DNA of 40,092 bases, taken from assembly GCA_019747705.1 (NCBI GenBank), contig JAIEQM010000044.1, positions 1 to 40,092 of the forward strand, written 5' to 3'. A model generated the notes under the pieces. It made no database searches. It was not told the origin of the DNA and worked only from the letters and a program-made list of their open reading frames with translations. Below, in pieces: positions 1-8,444 of this stretch. The translations under genes were made by a program, and so were the position numbers. The stretch comes from Chitinophagaceae bacterium (lineage in GTDB: Bacteria > Bacteroidota > Bacteroidia > Chitinophagales > Chitinophagaceae). Numbering within the stretch: position 1 is the stretch's first letter; each line of letters begins with the position of its first letter.

Positions 1-73
1 ACCGCCGTACACGCAAGTACATACGGTGGTGTGAGAGGGCGGCAAAGTTTAATATCTTTGCCCCCTACTCAAT
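1..73 (+). mobile_element. 3' end of a group II intron (domains V and VI), truncated by the window edge
   Basis: The first 73 bases fold like the last two domains of a bacterial group II intron. Positions 1-9 pair with 22-30 (nine pairs, one G-U) to give the lower helix of domain V, including a CGC triad, and a GCAA tetraloop lies at 13-16. The linker GTGAGAGG (31-38) is typical of these introns. Domain VI is formed by 41-47 pairing with 56-62, extended by G37-G39 with C63-C65, and A67 is a plausible bulged branch-point adenosine. The likely 3' splice end is CTACTCAAT, at about 73. The upper helix of domain V is short and contains a mismatch, so this copy may be degenerate. The intron body and any reverse transcriptase would lie to the left, outside the window. 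Confidence 0.68.
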
Positions 74-133
74 TTTGGGAATTGGCTTTTGTACAGCAAA
101 TGATGAAATGCTTCTGCTCACTTACTGTTTATT

Positions 134-613
134 CTAAAAAAATATCGCCACCCGCAACTTTGCAAAAAACGGAACACCGGGCGTAAAATGTAATTCGGTT
201 ACCGGAGCTGGTTCATCTTTCAAACGGCTGGTGGTTTCAAACTGTGCTTCATTCCATTTGGTGTTGAACAGGTTTTCAACTGCCAAACCAATTTCATATT
301 TCCGTTTGGTATAATTGATGGCAAGGTCTGAAACAAAATAACCTTCAGCCGGCACACTGTTATCTTCATTGGCAGCCCTGTTTTTTATGTAACGCTATCG
401 AAGGCTTCCGTTAAAGCCATCTTTGTTTACATAGCTGATGCCGCCAATGCTTGTAAACACAGGGGTAAGCGGAATATAATTTTCAGCTTTTTTATGTTCA
501 TGGGTTTTTGCATGTGCGTAGTTGAGATTGATGTCTGCAATCCGGCGAAACCTGGTGTGAGTGCAAGAAAGTTTGCCGTAAAATAAAATTGAGGCATCCG
601 CTTTAGCCTCCAT
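134..613 (-). pseudogene. Degenerate 3' fragment of a TonB-dependent receptor
   Basis: The minus strand encodes the end of a TonB-dependent outer-membrane receptor. Recognisable pieces are the NYIPLTPVFT and DGFNGSLR strands, the ANEDNS loop, the YEIGLAVENLFNTKWNEAQF segment and the terminal beta-strand ending in Phe-Phe, the usual signal for barrel insertion. A TAG codon at 395-397 interrupts the frame exactly where receptors of this type have Tyr (between SLR and RYIKNR), and the sequence on both sides stays in the same frame. Upstream of about 600 the similarity to a barrel fades and no plug domain is present. At most the last quarter of a receptor therefore remains. It lies next to a group II intron end and a foreign coding fragment, so it is a remnant, though an assembly error near a contig edge could also contribute. 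Confidence 0.75.
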
Positions 614-661
614 AAAAAAAAATTTACAGAAATACCCTGTGCAGGGTATTGCAGTACCTGT

Positions 662-883
662 AAAATTGGTGTAACTCGCTCCGGCAATTCAGGCGCTGAA
701 ATCGGATTGTTAAATATTACTGCGAATCAGGTGGAGCTTTATAATATTAAAACAGGATACATGACACGCATTGTAAAATTGCCATTAAGTTGTAAACCCG
801 AATCTTTTTTTAATTTCTCTTACAGCAATGGTATTTACTGGGTGTTTAATAAAGAAACCAGATACCGGAATGGTTTCAGATAA
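662..883 (+). pseudogene. Orphan C-terminal coding fragment, unknown family
   Basis: An open frame on the plus strand runs into a TAA at 881-883 and reads like real protein (for example VELYNIKTGYMTRIVKLP and GIYWVFNKETRYRNGFR). It looks like the last blades of a beta-propeller-type protein, but I do not recognise the family. No start codon or promoter is visible, because upstream the frame runs antisense into the receptor remnant. It is followed 27 nt later by a strong terminator hairpin, as expected for the natural end of a gene. The left boundary is arbitrary. I infer that the 5' part was lost in a rearrangement. Confidence 0.45.
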
Positions 884-910
884 GAATAACAGCAGGGAAT
901 CTTCAATATA

Positions 911-936
911 AAAAACCGGCATGATGCCGGTTTTTT
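911..936. terminator. Bidirectional intrinsic terminator
   Basis: A 10-bp perfect stem (911-920 with 926-935; core ACCGGC/GCCGGT), a 5-nt loop and flanking A and T runs work in both directions. It lies after the plus-strand fragment ending at 883 and touches the stop codon of the minus-strand DinB gene (935-937), so it can end transcripts from both sides. Confidence 0.85.
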
Positions 937-1444
937 ATAAGTATCGTTCTTCAACTATTTGCTTGTGATGCAGCACATGGCCCAGGGTAATAAAGCCAAT
1001 AGCATTAACGGTTATTTCATTGTTGTTACTGATGCCACGGCTTTGCAGATCAGCCTCTGTAAAACTGCTGAACATTTTTTGAGTGGCTGCACGCAGGGCA
1101 ATCATTTCATCTGCCAGGTCTTTTAAGGTTCTGTTGCTCACATCAGCATGTTCAGCAAACGCATTTTCATCAAAACCTGATAAGGGCGTGTTGCTTTTAC
1201 GTGCAATCCATAAAGCCCGGTAGGAAAAAATGCGTTCGCAATCAATTAAGTGCTGAACCACTTGTTTGATGGTCCATTTTCCCTCAGCATACGCATAATC
1301 TGCTTTTGAATAAGGCAATGTGCTGAGAAAATCAGCAAGCAATGCATTTTGATTTTGAAACGCAGTTTTACTATCATCTTCTTTTACCAAATCAATGTAC
1401 CTTGAAAAGTAAGGGGCGTGGTCTGTTAATAAAGGTTTTGGCAT
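935..1444 (-). CDS. DinB-like (DinB/YfiT superfamily) four-helix protein
   Basis: This 169-residue protein fits the DinB/YfiT superfamily of cytoplasmic four-helix-bundle, metal-binding proteins. In this family three histidines typically hold a divalent metal. Candidates are the His in KQVVQHLIDCERIF (about residue 66) and the pair in GHVLHHKQIVEERYL near the C-terminus. The motif W-T-I-K-Q-V-V-Q-H-L-I-D is characteristic. Some members are thiol transferases, but most Bacteroidota members have no assigned substrate, so no reaction is claimed. The gene starts with ATG at 1444 and is 51 nt downstream of the protease gene's stop on the same strand. It could be cotranscribed with that gene and ends in the 911-936 terminator. 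Confidence 0.85.
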   Translation of the reverse strand: MPKPLLTDHAPYFSRYIDLVKEDDSKTAFQNQNALLADFLSTLPYSKADYAYAEGKWTIKQVVQHLIDCERIFSYRALWIARKSNTPLSGFDENAFAEHADVSNRTLKDLADEMIALRAATQKMFSSFTEADLQSRGISNNNEITVNAIGFITLGHVLHHKQIVEERYL

Positions 1445-1495
1445 GATGTATTGTTTTTATCTTTTACCCGTTAGACGGCAAAAGAATGAGTATTC

Positions 1496-3229
1496 TTATC
1501 CTTTCCTGGTTTTCTTCATTTTTGGTTTTGGCTTAGGTTGTGGCCTGGGTGTTGCTTTCACTTCTGTTTTACGTTCGCCTTTTAATGAAGCAGCAATTTT
1601 CATGGATTCATATGCATTGATTAAACCGCCTGTTTTGCTGAAATCACTAAAAGGTTCCATTTCAGTAGTGCCGGGTTTCACTACTTCTGTTTTTACAACC
1701 TGTGCCCCTTTTTCTATAGAGTATTTAATTTGTTCGGGTGAAAGATCAGGATAGTAGGAGAGAATCAATGCTGCTAAACCTGCCACCACCGGGCTTGCCA
1801 TACTTGTTCCCTGTAAAAAACCATAGGTATTACCGCCGGGGATTGTAGAATAAATTTTTACACCCGGCGCAAATACATCCACTTCTTTTTTACCATAGTT
1901 GGAAAAGGTGGCAATATAAGTGCTGGCATCTTTTCCTTCATCTGTTTTTTGCGGCACTTTAGGGTCGCTGCTGGCACCTACGGTAATAAAGTTGGTTGCT
2001 TTTGATTTGGTATCAGCAAACGTGGCGCTTGGAAAATTATCAGTACTGTCAATGTTATTATGATCATTACCTGCTGCATGCACTAATAACACGCCCTTGC
2101 TTTGTGCATAACGTACGGCATCATCCACCCATCTTTTTTGCGGTGAAAAACTTTTTCCAAAGCTCATATTAATGATTTTGGCGCCGTTGTCCACTGCATA
2201 ACGGATAGCGAGTGCAATATCTTTATCATATTCATCACCATCTGGCACAGCACGGATCATCATAATTTTTACATTATTGGCCACACCATCCACGCCAATG
2301 CCATTGTTGCGTACAGCAGCTATAATACCACTCACGTGGGTGCCGTGCATAGGAGTACCTGCCATTACATCGCTGTTGCCATAGTAACGGTCATTAAAAT
2401 CGTTGTAATTATCTTTTACAATATCAGCACGGTAGTTGGCGGGAGGTGTATCCATTGCCTCTGCCTTGCGTTCCTTACCCTGGTAGTACTCTGTAAACTC
2501 ACTGATGATGGTGGTGTTGGTGGCATCCATCATTTCAAATGCTTTAAATAAAGTGAGCATGGTGCCTTTGGCATTGGCCTCTTTACTGTTGCCGGGTTTA
2601 AAGCCGGCCAGTTCATGGCCGGTATATTCTTTTTTAAATGAAAGTTTCAAAATAGAGTCTGCAGCCCCTGATTGCTTATAAATATTCCGCAGAAACAATA
2701 TTTCCTGCCGGGCTTCTGTAGCGCCACCTTCAATATCCTGTTTTACTTTTAAATAAGTACGATATTCTTCTTTTTCTACAGCGGTAAGTTTGCTTTCATC
2801 CACATCACTGTCATATTTCTTTTTCAAAGTATGATAAAGACGTTGTGCTTCACTTGACTCCACTTTTATATTACGTCCGTCTTTACCGCCAATAAAATTC
2901 CATCCGTAAACATCATCCACATAACCATTCTTGTCATCATCAATGCCATTACCCGGAATTTCTTTTTCATTTTTCCAGAGAATAGGTTTTAAATCTTCAT
3001 GCAGGGTATCAATACCGCTGTCAATTACAGCCACAATAATGGTGGCGCTTTTTTTATCTTTTAAAAAATCATAAGCCTGATCCAGGCTGATGCCGGAAAA
3101 ACCGTCTTTTGATTTGTCTTTGAGGTGCCAGCCCTTCAATGCATCTTCTTTTACAGCCGTTTGCGCCAGCGATGCAGAAACAAAAAGGGTGAGGATGGTT
3201 ACAATGGAGAAAAACTTCTTCAGGGTCAT
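1496..3229 (-). CDS. Secreted subtilisin-like serine protease (peptidase S8) with a long Asp-His insert
   Basis: A 577-residue exported protease. A Sec signal peptide covers about residues 1-22 (hydrophobic core then SASLAQ). The catalytic triad is Asp70 (VAVIDSGIDTLHED), His295 (MHGTHVSGI) and Ser476 (GTSMASPVVAG), with the oxyanion Asn388 in HAAGNDHNN. Classical subtilisins have about 30 residues between Asp and His; here there are about 225, a charged helical insertion (roughly 105-285). Long inserts of this kind occur in Bacteroidota S8 enzymes. No propeptide domain or T9SS tail is visible. The C-terminus is Lys/Pro-rich (RPQPKPKPKMKKTRKG). I chose the ATG at 3229 over an in-frame TTG two codons upstream. 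Substrate unknown. Confidence 0.93.
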   Translation of the reverse strand: MTLKKFFSIVTILTLFVSASLAQTAVKEDALKGWHLKDKSKDGFSGISLDQAYDFLKDKKSATIIVAVIDSGIDTLHEDLKPILWKNEKEIPGNGIDDDKNGYVDDVYGWNFIGGKDGRNIKVESSEAQRLYHTLKKKYDSDVDESKLTAVEKEEYRTYLKVKQDIEGGATEARQEILFLRNIYKQSGAADSILKLSFKKEYTGHELAGFKPGNSKEANAKGTMLTLFKAFEMMDATNTTIISEFTEYYQGKERKAEAMDTPPANYRADIVKDNYNDFNDRYYGNSDVMAGTPMHGTHVSGIIAAVRNNGIGVDGVANNVKIMMIRAVPDGDEYDKDIALAIRYAVDNGAKIINMSFGKSFSPQKRWVDDAVRYAQSKGVLLVHAAGNDHNNIDSTDNFPSATFADTKSKATNFITVGASSDPKVPQKTDEGKDASTYIATFSNYGKKEVDVFAPGVKIYSTIPGGNTYGFLQGTSMASPVVAGLAALILSYYPDLSPEQIKYSIEKGAQVVKTEVVKPGTTEMEPFSDFSKTGGLINAYESMKIAASLKGERKTEVKATPRPQPKPKPKMKKTRKG

Positions 3230-3553
3230 AATCAAAAAAATTTATTTGTAAAGATGCAGGAAGTTTGGATGAAAATGACACCGCTCTTCCACATTTTTGC
3301 AAAATATTCAGGGTAAAATGACTGTTGGGTGACGTGCAGCGGTAATTGATGAGAAAAACTTTATACAATTACCCAAAGCTTTCTTTGGCATGCATTGCAT
3401 ATTATACCAATTTTAAATTGAATATAGTCCAATAAAAAAGGCGTTAAATTTTTGAAACGTATAATACCGCATAAACGTAAGCTATGGACTAAATAATAAT
3501 TGTAAGCGGTATTGCTTTCTATGATCAATCGTTCTAAAACAATTTTAGCCTGT
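3230..3553. other. Intergenic stretch without a recognisable gene
   Basis: About 320 bases between the protease start and the aldehyde dehydrogenase stop. Both neighbours are on the minus strand, so this holds the protease promoter and the dehydrogenase's 3' end. I see no clear TAnnTTTG element. An 8-bp inverted pair (AATACCGC near 3463 and GCGGTATT near 3507) flanks an AT-rich stretch, but the loop is too long for a confident terminator call. Open frames here show no recognisable protein character. Confidence 0.5.
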
Positions 3554-5080
3554 TTACAAATCAAATTTAATTCCCTGTGCCAGAGGCAGGTTATTAGAAT
3601 AATTAATGGTATTGGTTTGCCGGCGCATATAGTTTTTCCATGCATCGCTTCCGCTTTCTCTGCCACCGCCGGTTTCTTTTTCGCCACCAAATGCACCGCC
3701 AATTTCGGCGCCGCTTGTTCCAATATTTACATTGGCAATACCGCAATCACTTCCTGCTGATGAAAGAAATTGTTCAGCTTCACGCATGTTCAATGTCATA
3801 ATAGAAGAGGAGAGGCCCTGCGGCACACCATTCTGTATGGCAATAGCTTCTTCCATTGTTTTATACTTCAACAGGTATAAAATGGGAGCAAATGTTTCGT
3901 GCTGTACAATTTTATAATGCGGCTCTGCTTCAGCAATGCAGGGTTTTACATAACAGCCGCTTTCATAACCTGATCCACTTAACACTTCACCTTCCACAAT
4001 AAACCTGCCGCCTTCTGTTTTACAGGCAGCAATACTTTTTTCATAAGCAGCCACTGCATCTTTATCAATCAACGGGCCCACATGATTTTTTTCATTCAAT
4101 GGATCGCCAATTTGCAACTGCTTATACGATGCCACTAATTTTTCTTTTACTGTATCATAAATGCTTTCATGAATGATCAGTCTTCTTGTAGTTGTGCAAC
4201 GCTGACCTGCAGTACCTACTGCACCAAACAAAGCGCCACGGATGGCAATATTCAAATCAGCTTGCTCACTGATGATGATAGCATTGTTGCCACCCAGTTC
4301 CAGCAAACTTCTTCCCAAACGTTCCCCCACAGCAGCGCCCACTGCTTTTCCCATTCGTGTACTTCCAGTGGCAGATACCAATGGAATGCGTGTATCATGA
4401 CTCAGCCATTCACCCACTTCACGCTCACCCACCACCAAACAACTCACACCTTCCGGCACATTATTTTTTGCAAACACATCAGCAATAATTTTTTGACAGG
4501 CCACTGCACATAAAGGTGTTTTTTCTGATGGCTTCCAGATGCACACATCCCCACAGATCCATGCAAGCATACTGTTCCAGCTCCACACAGCAACCGGGAA
4601 ATTAAAAGCCGAAATAATTCCCACCAACCCTAAAGGATGCCATTGTTCATACATGCGGTGCAGCGGACGCTCACTGTGCATGGTTAAACCATGAAGCTGC
4701 CTGCTTAAGCCCACAGCAAAATCACAGATATCAATCATCTCCTGCACTTCACCATAACCTTCCTGCAAACTCTTTCCCATTTCATAACTCACCAACTGGC
4801 CAAGTGGTTGCTTATAGGTTCTTAATGCTTCACCAATTTGACGTACCACTTCTCCACGCCCGGGTGCGGGCCATTGACGCCATTGAGTAAAAGCTGATTG
4901 TGCTGTTGCAATTATTTTTTCATACGCTGTTTTATCAGCACAGGTAACAGCAGCAATTATTTTTCCATTAACAGGGGAGAAGGAAGTAATAACATTGCCA
5001 TTGCTTTCAATATCATTTACACCGGTTGAAGCTCCGTGATTGGAGGCCGCAATGCCCAGTTGTTTTAAAAAGTCCTGCAT
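3554..5080 (-). CDS. Aldehyde dehydrogenase, family 7 (alpha-aminoadipate-semialdehyde dehydrogenase type)
   Basis: A 508-residue NAD(P)-dependent aldehyde dehydrogenase of the antiquitin group (ALDH7). The nucleophile is Cys295 in GTAGQRCTTTRR, the general base Glu261 in LLELGGNNA, and Asn160 lies in SAFNFPVAVW. The GGNNAIII and QRCTTTRRL forms are diagnostic for ALDH7 rather than ALDH1/2. Known members oxidise alpha-aminoadipate semialdehyde (piperideine-6-carboxylate) in lysine catabolism and can also act on betaine or lipid aldehydes. Length and ends match the family, and the protein is cytoplasmic. The neighbours are a protease and a TonB receptor, which add no pathway information, so the lysine role rests on family knowledge. 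Confidence 0.93.
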   Translation of the reverse strand: MQDFLKQLGIAASNHGASTGVNDIESNGNVITSFSPVNGKIIAAVTCADKTAYEKIIATAQSAFTQWRQWPAPGRGEVVRQIGEALRTYKQPLGQLVSYEMGKSLQEGYGEVQEMIDICDFAVGLSRQLHGLTMHSERPLHRMYEQWHPLGLVGIISAFNFPVAVWSWNSMLAWICGDVCIWKPSEKTPLCAVACQKIIADVFAKNNVPEGVSCLVVGEREVGEWLSHDTRIPLVSATGSTRMGKAVGAAVGERLGRSLLELGGNNAIIISEQADLNIAIRGALFGAVGTAGQRCTTTRRLIIHESIYDTVKEKLVASYKQLQIGDPLNEKNHVGPLIDKDAVAAYEKSIAACKTEGGRFIVEGEVLSGSGYESGCYVKPCIAEAEPHYKIVQHETFAPILYLLKYKTMEEAIAIQNGVPQGLSSSIMTLNMREAEQFLSSAGSDCGIANVNIGTSGAEIGGAFGGEKETGGGRESGSDAWKNYMRRQTNTINYSNNLPLAQGIKFDL

Positions 5081-5106
5081 ACAATCGTTTTATATTTTAA
5101 AAATAG

Positions 5107-7026
5107 TTATTGCAAATTCAATTTCAATCCGCACATAAGCCACCGGCCCGGCATAACACTTCCCAGGATATCGCTGTAGCTTTTATTAAAAACATTATCA
5201 GCCTGTGCAAACAAAACAAAGTTACTGTTCACATTGGCATCAACCCTGATGTTCATTAAGAAATAAGATTTGCTTAATGGCACAAGACCGGCAACAGGCA
5301 CTGGTGTGTTCCGTTCTTTATACAAACCATTTATTCCAATACCCAATACTTTGTAACGGTAATTCACAAAAAAATTAATGAACTCTTTGGCGTGGTTGGA
5401 TACATATAATGAAGGTATGGTGTCGCTGCTGCGGCTCCGCATCCATACAAAACCAATACCACTTGTTACAGAATGATTGGCCCCGAATGTTTGATTATAT
5501 TGTAAATCTGTTTCAATACCAGTAGTATTTACTTTGGTAATATTGGAAGCAAGATCATAAGAGGCCCCGGGTATCAGGTTGACTTTGCGGGGCATATTAT
5601 CATAAGGTTTACGCACCCAGTCAATCAAATTAGAATGAAAACGTTCAAACCAGGTAGTGGATACTTTAAAACTTTTGCTTAAATAATAATCCACACCCAT
5701 TTCATAACTGATGGAAGTTTCAGCGCCCAACTCAGGATTACCAATGCGGCTGCCGGCCGGCACATTGCTGCGTTGATAATTATTAAACCGTTCTGTAAAA
5801 TCTGCATCTCTGGATGTGCGGCCGATGCTTCCCCTGAACAACAAACTTTCATAGCGGTAATTGGCATTGATCTGCGGAAGCAAGATCCATCCGCTGCGTT
5901 CATTCCAGTCTGCACGTAACGCAGGATTTAAATTGAGCCCTTTTATTTTCGTATTCATCAATGCAAAAAAACCGGCCGATTGTACTTCATGATCGCCACG
6001 GTCATTGGAAGTAATTGTTCTGCTGATGAACTGGCTGCCGCCGGTGAGCGTTGTATTTTCATTTAACTGGTAATCATAAATGGCCAAAGCCTGCTGCAGT
6101 TTTGAGTTATTGACATTGGGACTGAAATTTTTATTGAACTGAAACTGATCCAGCGTTTTTTTGCTGCCCAAATCCAAACTGAAATGATGTTTGTTATTTC
6201 TGAACTCTGTTTTTAAATGGTTCCAGGTGCTGTTTACATATTCAGTGGCAGTATCACTCAACCTGGATGAATAAAAATTTTGAGCATTGAAGTTGCGGTC
6301 ATCAAAACCAAAACGGTAGGCTACGCTCCAGCTTTTACCAATTTCCTGTTTGATGGAAGCCGACAGTGTTGTGAGATTGAAAAAACCTTTTGCCCCACGC
6401 AACGGCTGGCCATCTGCATTATTGGTAATAAGTCCAACAGAAGCAGTTGTTTTATTTTTATGAAACCCGGCGCCTGCCTGTACATTACGCAAACCAAATT
6501 CACCAACCGCAAGCTGACTGTTTAAACGGTAACCATCTTTTAAATTTTTTGCAGCAAATGTTTTGGTAATAATATGCACCACACCGCCCACTGCTTCACC
6601 ACCATACACAGCAGAAGAAGCGCCTTTTAAAATTTCAATACGGTCAATTTCAGATGGTGCAATGGGAATGTAGGAATTGAAATGCCCGGTGAGCGGGTCA
6701 TTCAAACGGATTCCATCCAAAATAATCAATACCTGCTGAAATGTACCGCCACGGATGGTGATATTGCTCTGTGCACCCATAGGGCCACGGCTCTGAACTT
6801 CCACACCCGGAATATAACGGATGAGTTCATCAATAGAATTTACAGGAAGTTTATTGATCATATCTCCTTTAATAATCTGAATATTACGTCCTGTTTTTGA
6901 AACGCTTAAAGGGGTGAGTGTGGCAGTTACGGTAATGGGGTCTAATTCTTTTTCATCTTCTTTTTGTTCCTGAGCCACGGCTGAAAACGAGAGCAAAACA
7001 CTGAACGCAAACAGTTGAATCTTCAT
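5107..7026 (-). CDS. TonB-dependent outer-membrane receptor (compact, BtuB/CirA-like)
   Basis: A 639-residue active-transport receptor of the outer membrane. A signal peptide spans about residues 1-19 (LFAFSVLLSFSAVAQ). It is followed by a TonB-box-like segment (DPITVTATLTPLSV), a plug domain (about 45-155, with DELIRYIPGVEV, NITIRGGTFQQVLIILDGIR and ASSAVYGGEAVGGVVHI) and a 22-strand-type barrel to the C-terminus. It lacks the carboxypeptidase-like N-terminal domain of SusC proteins and is short, which fits cobalamin or siderophore receptors better than glycan receptors. No cobalamin riboswitch is visible upstream, so the ligand is unknown. I prefer the ATG at 7026 because the hydrophobic signal begins there; an upstream in-frame start at 7047 would overlap the promoter. 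Confidence 0.9.
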   Translation of the reverse strand: MKIQLFAFSVLLSFSAVAQEQKEDEKELDPITVTATLTPLSVSKTGRNIQIIKGDMINKLPVNSIDELIRYIPGVEVQSRGPMGAQSNITIRGGTFQQVLIILDGIRLNDPLTGHFNSYIPIAPSEIDRIEILKGASSAVYGGEAVGGVVHIITKTFAAKNLKDGYRLNSQLAVGEFGLRNVQAGAGFHKNKTTASVGLITNNADGQPLRGAKGFFNLTTLSASIKQEIGKSWSVAYRFGFDDRNFNAQNFYSSRLSDTATEYVNSTWNHLKTEFRNNKHHFSLDLGSKKTLDQFQFNKNFSPNVNNSKLQQALAIYDYQLNENTTLTGGSQFISRTITSNDRGDHEVQSAGFFALMNTKIKGLNLNPALRADWNERSGWILLPQINANYRYESLLFRGSIGRTSRDADFTERFNNYQRSNVPAGSRIGNPELGAETSISYEMGVDYYLSKSFKVSTTWFERFHSNLIDWVRKPYDNMPRKVNLIPGASYDLASNITKVNTTGIETDLQYNQTFGANHSVTSGIGFVWMRSRSSDTIPSLYVSNHAKEFINFFVNYRYKVLGIGINGLYKERNTPVPVAGLVPLSKSYFLMNIRVDANVNSNFVLFAQADNVFNKSYSDILGSVMPGRWLMCGLKLNLQ

Positions 7027-7044
7027 CACAGGGGTTATTTGCGG

Positions 7045-7052
7045 CAAAGATA
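7045..7052 (-). promoter_or_regulatory. -7 promoter element (TAnnTTTG) of the TonB receptor gene
   Basis: Read on the minus strand this is TATCTTTG, an exact match to the Bacteroidota -7 consensus, 18 nt before the ATG at 7026. No good TTG box stands at the expected -33 distance. It also supports the choice of the downstream start codon. Confidence 0.55.
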
Positions 7053-7216
7053 GGGGGATGAAAATACTTTCATCTTTTACCTGTATTTCAACACCGTAAT
7101 ATTGCGTAAACCCTACATTTTCCGCATGTAATTAAACAATTGCATCCGGGCAGCGCAGGTGTTAACTTTATGGTCCTGTATCAGAACAATTTTCCAAATC
7201 CTGAAAACTACAGCCT

Positions 7217-7651
7217 GTGAAGACGTATTTACTTTTTGTGCTGTTGATTCATACGGTTTCTTTCCCTCTCTTTTCGCAGCAAACGAAAAAGCAGCACTAT
7301 ATCCCGTCCATGCCTTCCATGGATACCTCTTTAAAAAACAGTAACAGCGTGTTTAAATGCCAGGTACTGAAATTAAAAACACAAACCGGGCAAAGCAGGG
7401 TGATGGTGGTATTGGTTGAAACTGCTGCCAATGACAATGCAAGAACAAAACTGCGTTGTAATTATTTACTGAAACGGGAACGCATTTATCTCAAAAACGT
7501 ATTTATGGCTGATGTGGCGGTGCTGGAAAATTATGCATCCATTGTGGATATCAATTCTGTACTGCAGAAAATTAAAGAGAAATATGAAGATGTGCAGTTG
7601 TGGAGCATATTAAATGCTGATATCTTTTTTAATACTGCTCTTCAGCGTTAG
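7217..7651 (+). CDS. Small exported protein of unknown function
   Basis: A 144-residue protein starting with GTG. A hydrophobic signal peptide (TYLLFVLLIHTVSFPLFSQQ) precedes a mixed, soluble-looking domain with LKTQTGQSRVMVVLVETA and a Lys/Arg-rich middle (LRCNYLLKRERIYLKNVF). I do not recognise a family. It probably resides in the periplasm. Its 3' end overlaps the convergent panB gene by 23 nt, so one of the two stops lies inside the other gene. No clear promoter is seen and the GTG start is the weakest point of the model. Confidence 0.65.
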   Translation: MKTYLLFVLLIHTVSFPLFSQQTKKQHYIPSMPSMDTSLKNSNSVFKCQVLKLKTQTGQSRVMVVLVETAANDNARTKLRCNYLLKRERIYLKNVFMADVAVLENYASIVDINSVLQKIKEKYEDVQLWSILNADIFFNTALQR

Positions 7652-8444
7652 GAAACTGCCGCTGCTTCACATCACTGATATATTGCTGAACGGCCGTTGT
7701 AACCTGCTCATACATGTTTAAATACTGTCGCAAAAACCGGGGTTTAAATTCTGTGTTAATACCCAGCATATCATGCATCACCAACACCTGACCATTACAA
7801 TGCATGCCTGCGCCAATACCAATGGTGGGTATTTGCAAACTTTCTGAAACTTCTTTTGCCAGTTGTGCAGGAATTTTTTCAAGCACTATTGCAAAACACC
7901 CGGCTTCCTGCAGCAGCAATGCGTCGCTTCTGAGTTTGTCTGCTTCGGTTTCTTCTTTGGCACGGACGGTATAAGTACCAAACTTATAAATGCTTTGTGG
8001 TGTTAAACCCAAATGGCCCATCACCGGGATGCCTGCCGCCACAATTTTTTTAATGGAATCCATTACTTCTGCACCGCCTTCCAGTTTAATGGAATGGGCG
8101 CCTGTTTCTTTCATAATGCGGATAGCCGATGCCAGCGCAATATCTGAATTGGATTGATACGTACCGAACGGAAGATCCACCACCACCAAACAACGGTTGA
8201 TGCCCCGTACCACACTTTGTGCATGATACATCATCTGCTCCAGGGTAATGGGCAGGGTGGTTTCATGACCGGCCATTACATTGCTGGCACTGTCGCCCAC
8301 CAGTATTACATCAATACCCGCCGCATCAAAAATTTTGGCAAATGAAAAATCATAAGCCGTAATCATGGAGATGGGCTCCCCGGCTGCTTTCATTTTCAGT
8401 AATGTATTGGTGGTAACTTTTTTTACTTCTTTATGGATGGACAT
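7629..8444 (-). CDS. panB: 3-methyl-2-oxobutanoate hydroxymethyltransferase (ketopantoate hydroxymethyltransferase)
   Basis: A 271-residue cytoplasmic TIM-barrel enzyme. It transfers a hydroxymethyl group from 5,10-methylene-tetrahydrofolate to 2-oxoisovalerate, the first committed step to pantothenate and CoA. Family signatures are MITAYDFSFAKIFDAAG, the metal-binding VGDSASNVMAGHETTLPI and the catalytic Glu in FAIVLEKIPA, followed by IGIGAGMHCNGQVLVMHDM. The open frame extends 41 codons further upstream, but that extension is low-complexity and falls in a repeat, so I start at the ATG at 8444, giving the usual length. panC and panD are about 7 kb away in a separate minus-strand run. The 3' end overlaps the convergent exported-protein gene. 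Confidence 0.96.
   Translation of the reverse strand: MSIHKEVKKVTTNTLLKMKAAGEPISMITAYDFSFAKIFDAAGIDVILVGDSASNVMAGHETTLPITLEQMMYHAQSVVRGINRCLVVVDLPFGTYQSNSDIALASAIRIMKETGAHSIKLEGGAEVMDSIKKIVAAGIPVMGHLGLTPQSIYKFGTYTVRAKEETEADKLRSDALLLQEAGCFAIVLEKIPAQLAKEVSESLQIPTIGIGAGMHCNGQVLVMHDMLGINTEFKPRFLRQYLNMYEQVTTAVQQYISDVKQRQFPNAEEQY

Noticed and set aside
632..670. Ferredoxin-like Cys cluster (CAGYCSTC) in the frame leading into the orphan fragment
   Set aside because: The stretch is antisense to the receptor remnant and no other ferredoxin features are present. Probably chance.
3361..3723. 120-residue open frame on the minus strand overlapping the aldehyde dehydrogenase
   Set aside because: Most of it is antisense-frame shadow of the dehydrogenase 3' end, with no protein family character.
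7048..7216. Cobalamin riboswitch before the TonB receptor
   Set aside because: No B12-box-like sequence is seen and the promoter lies only 18 nt from the ATG.
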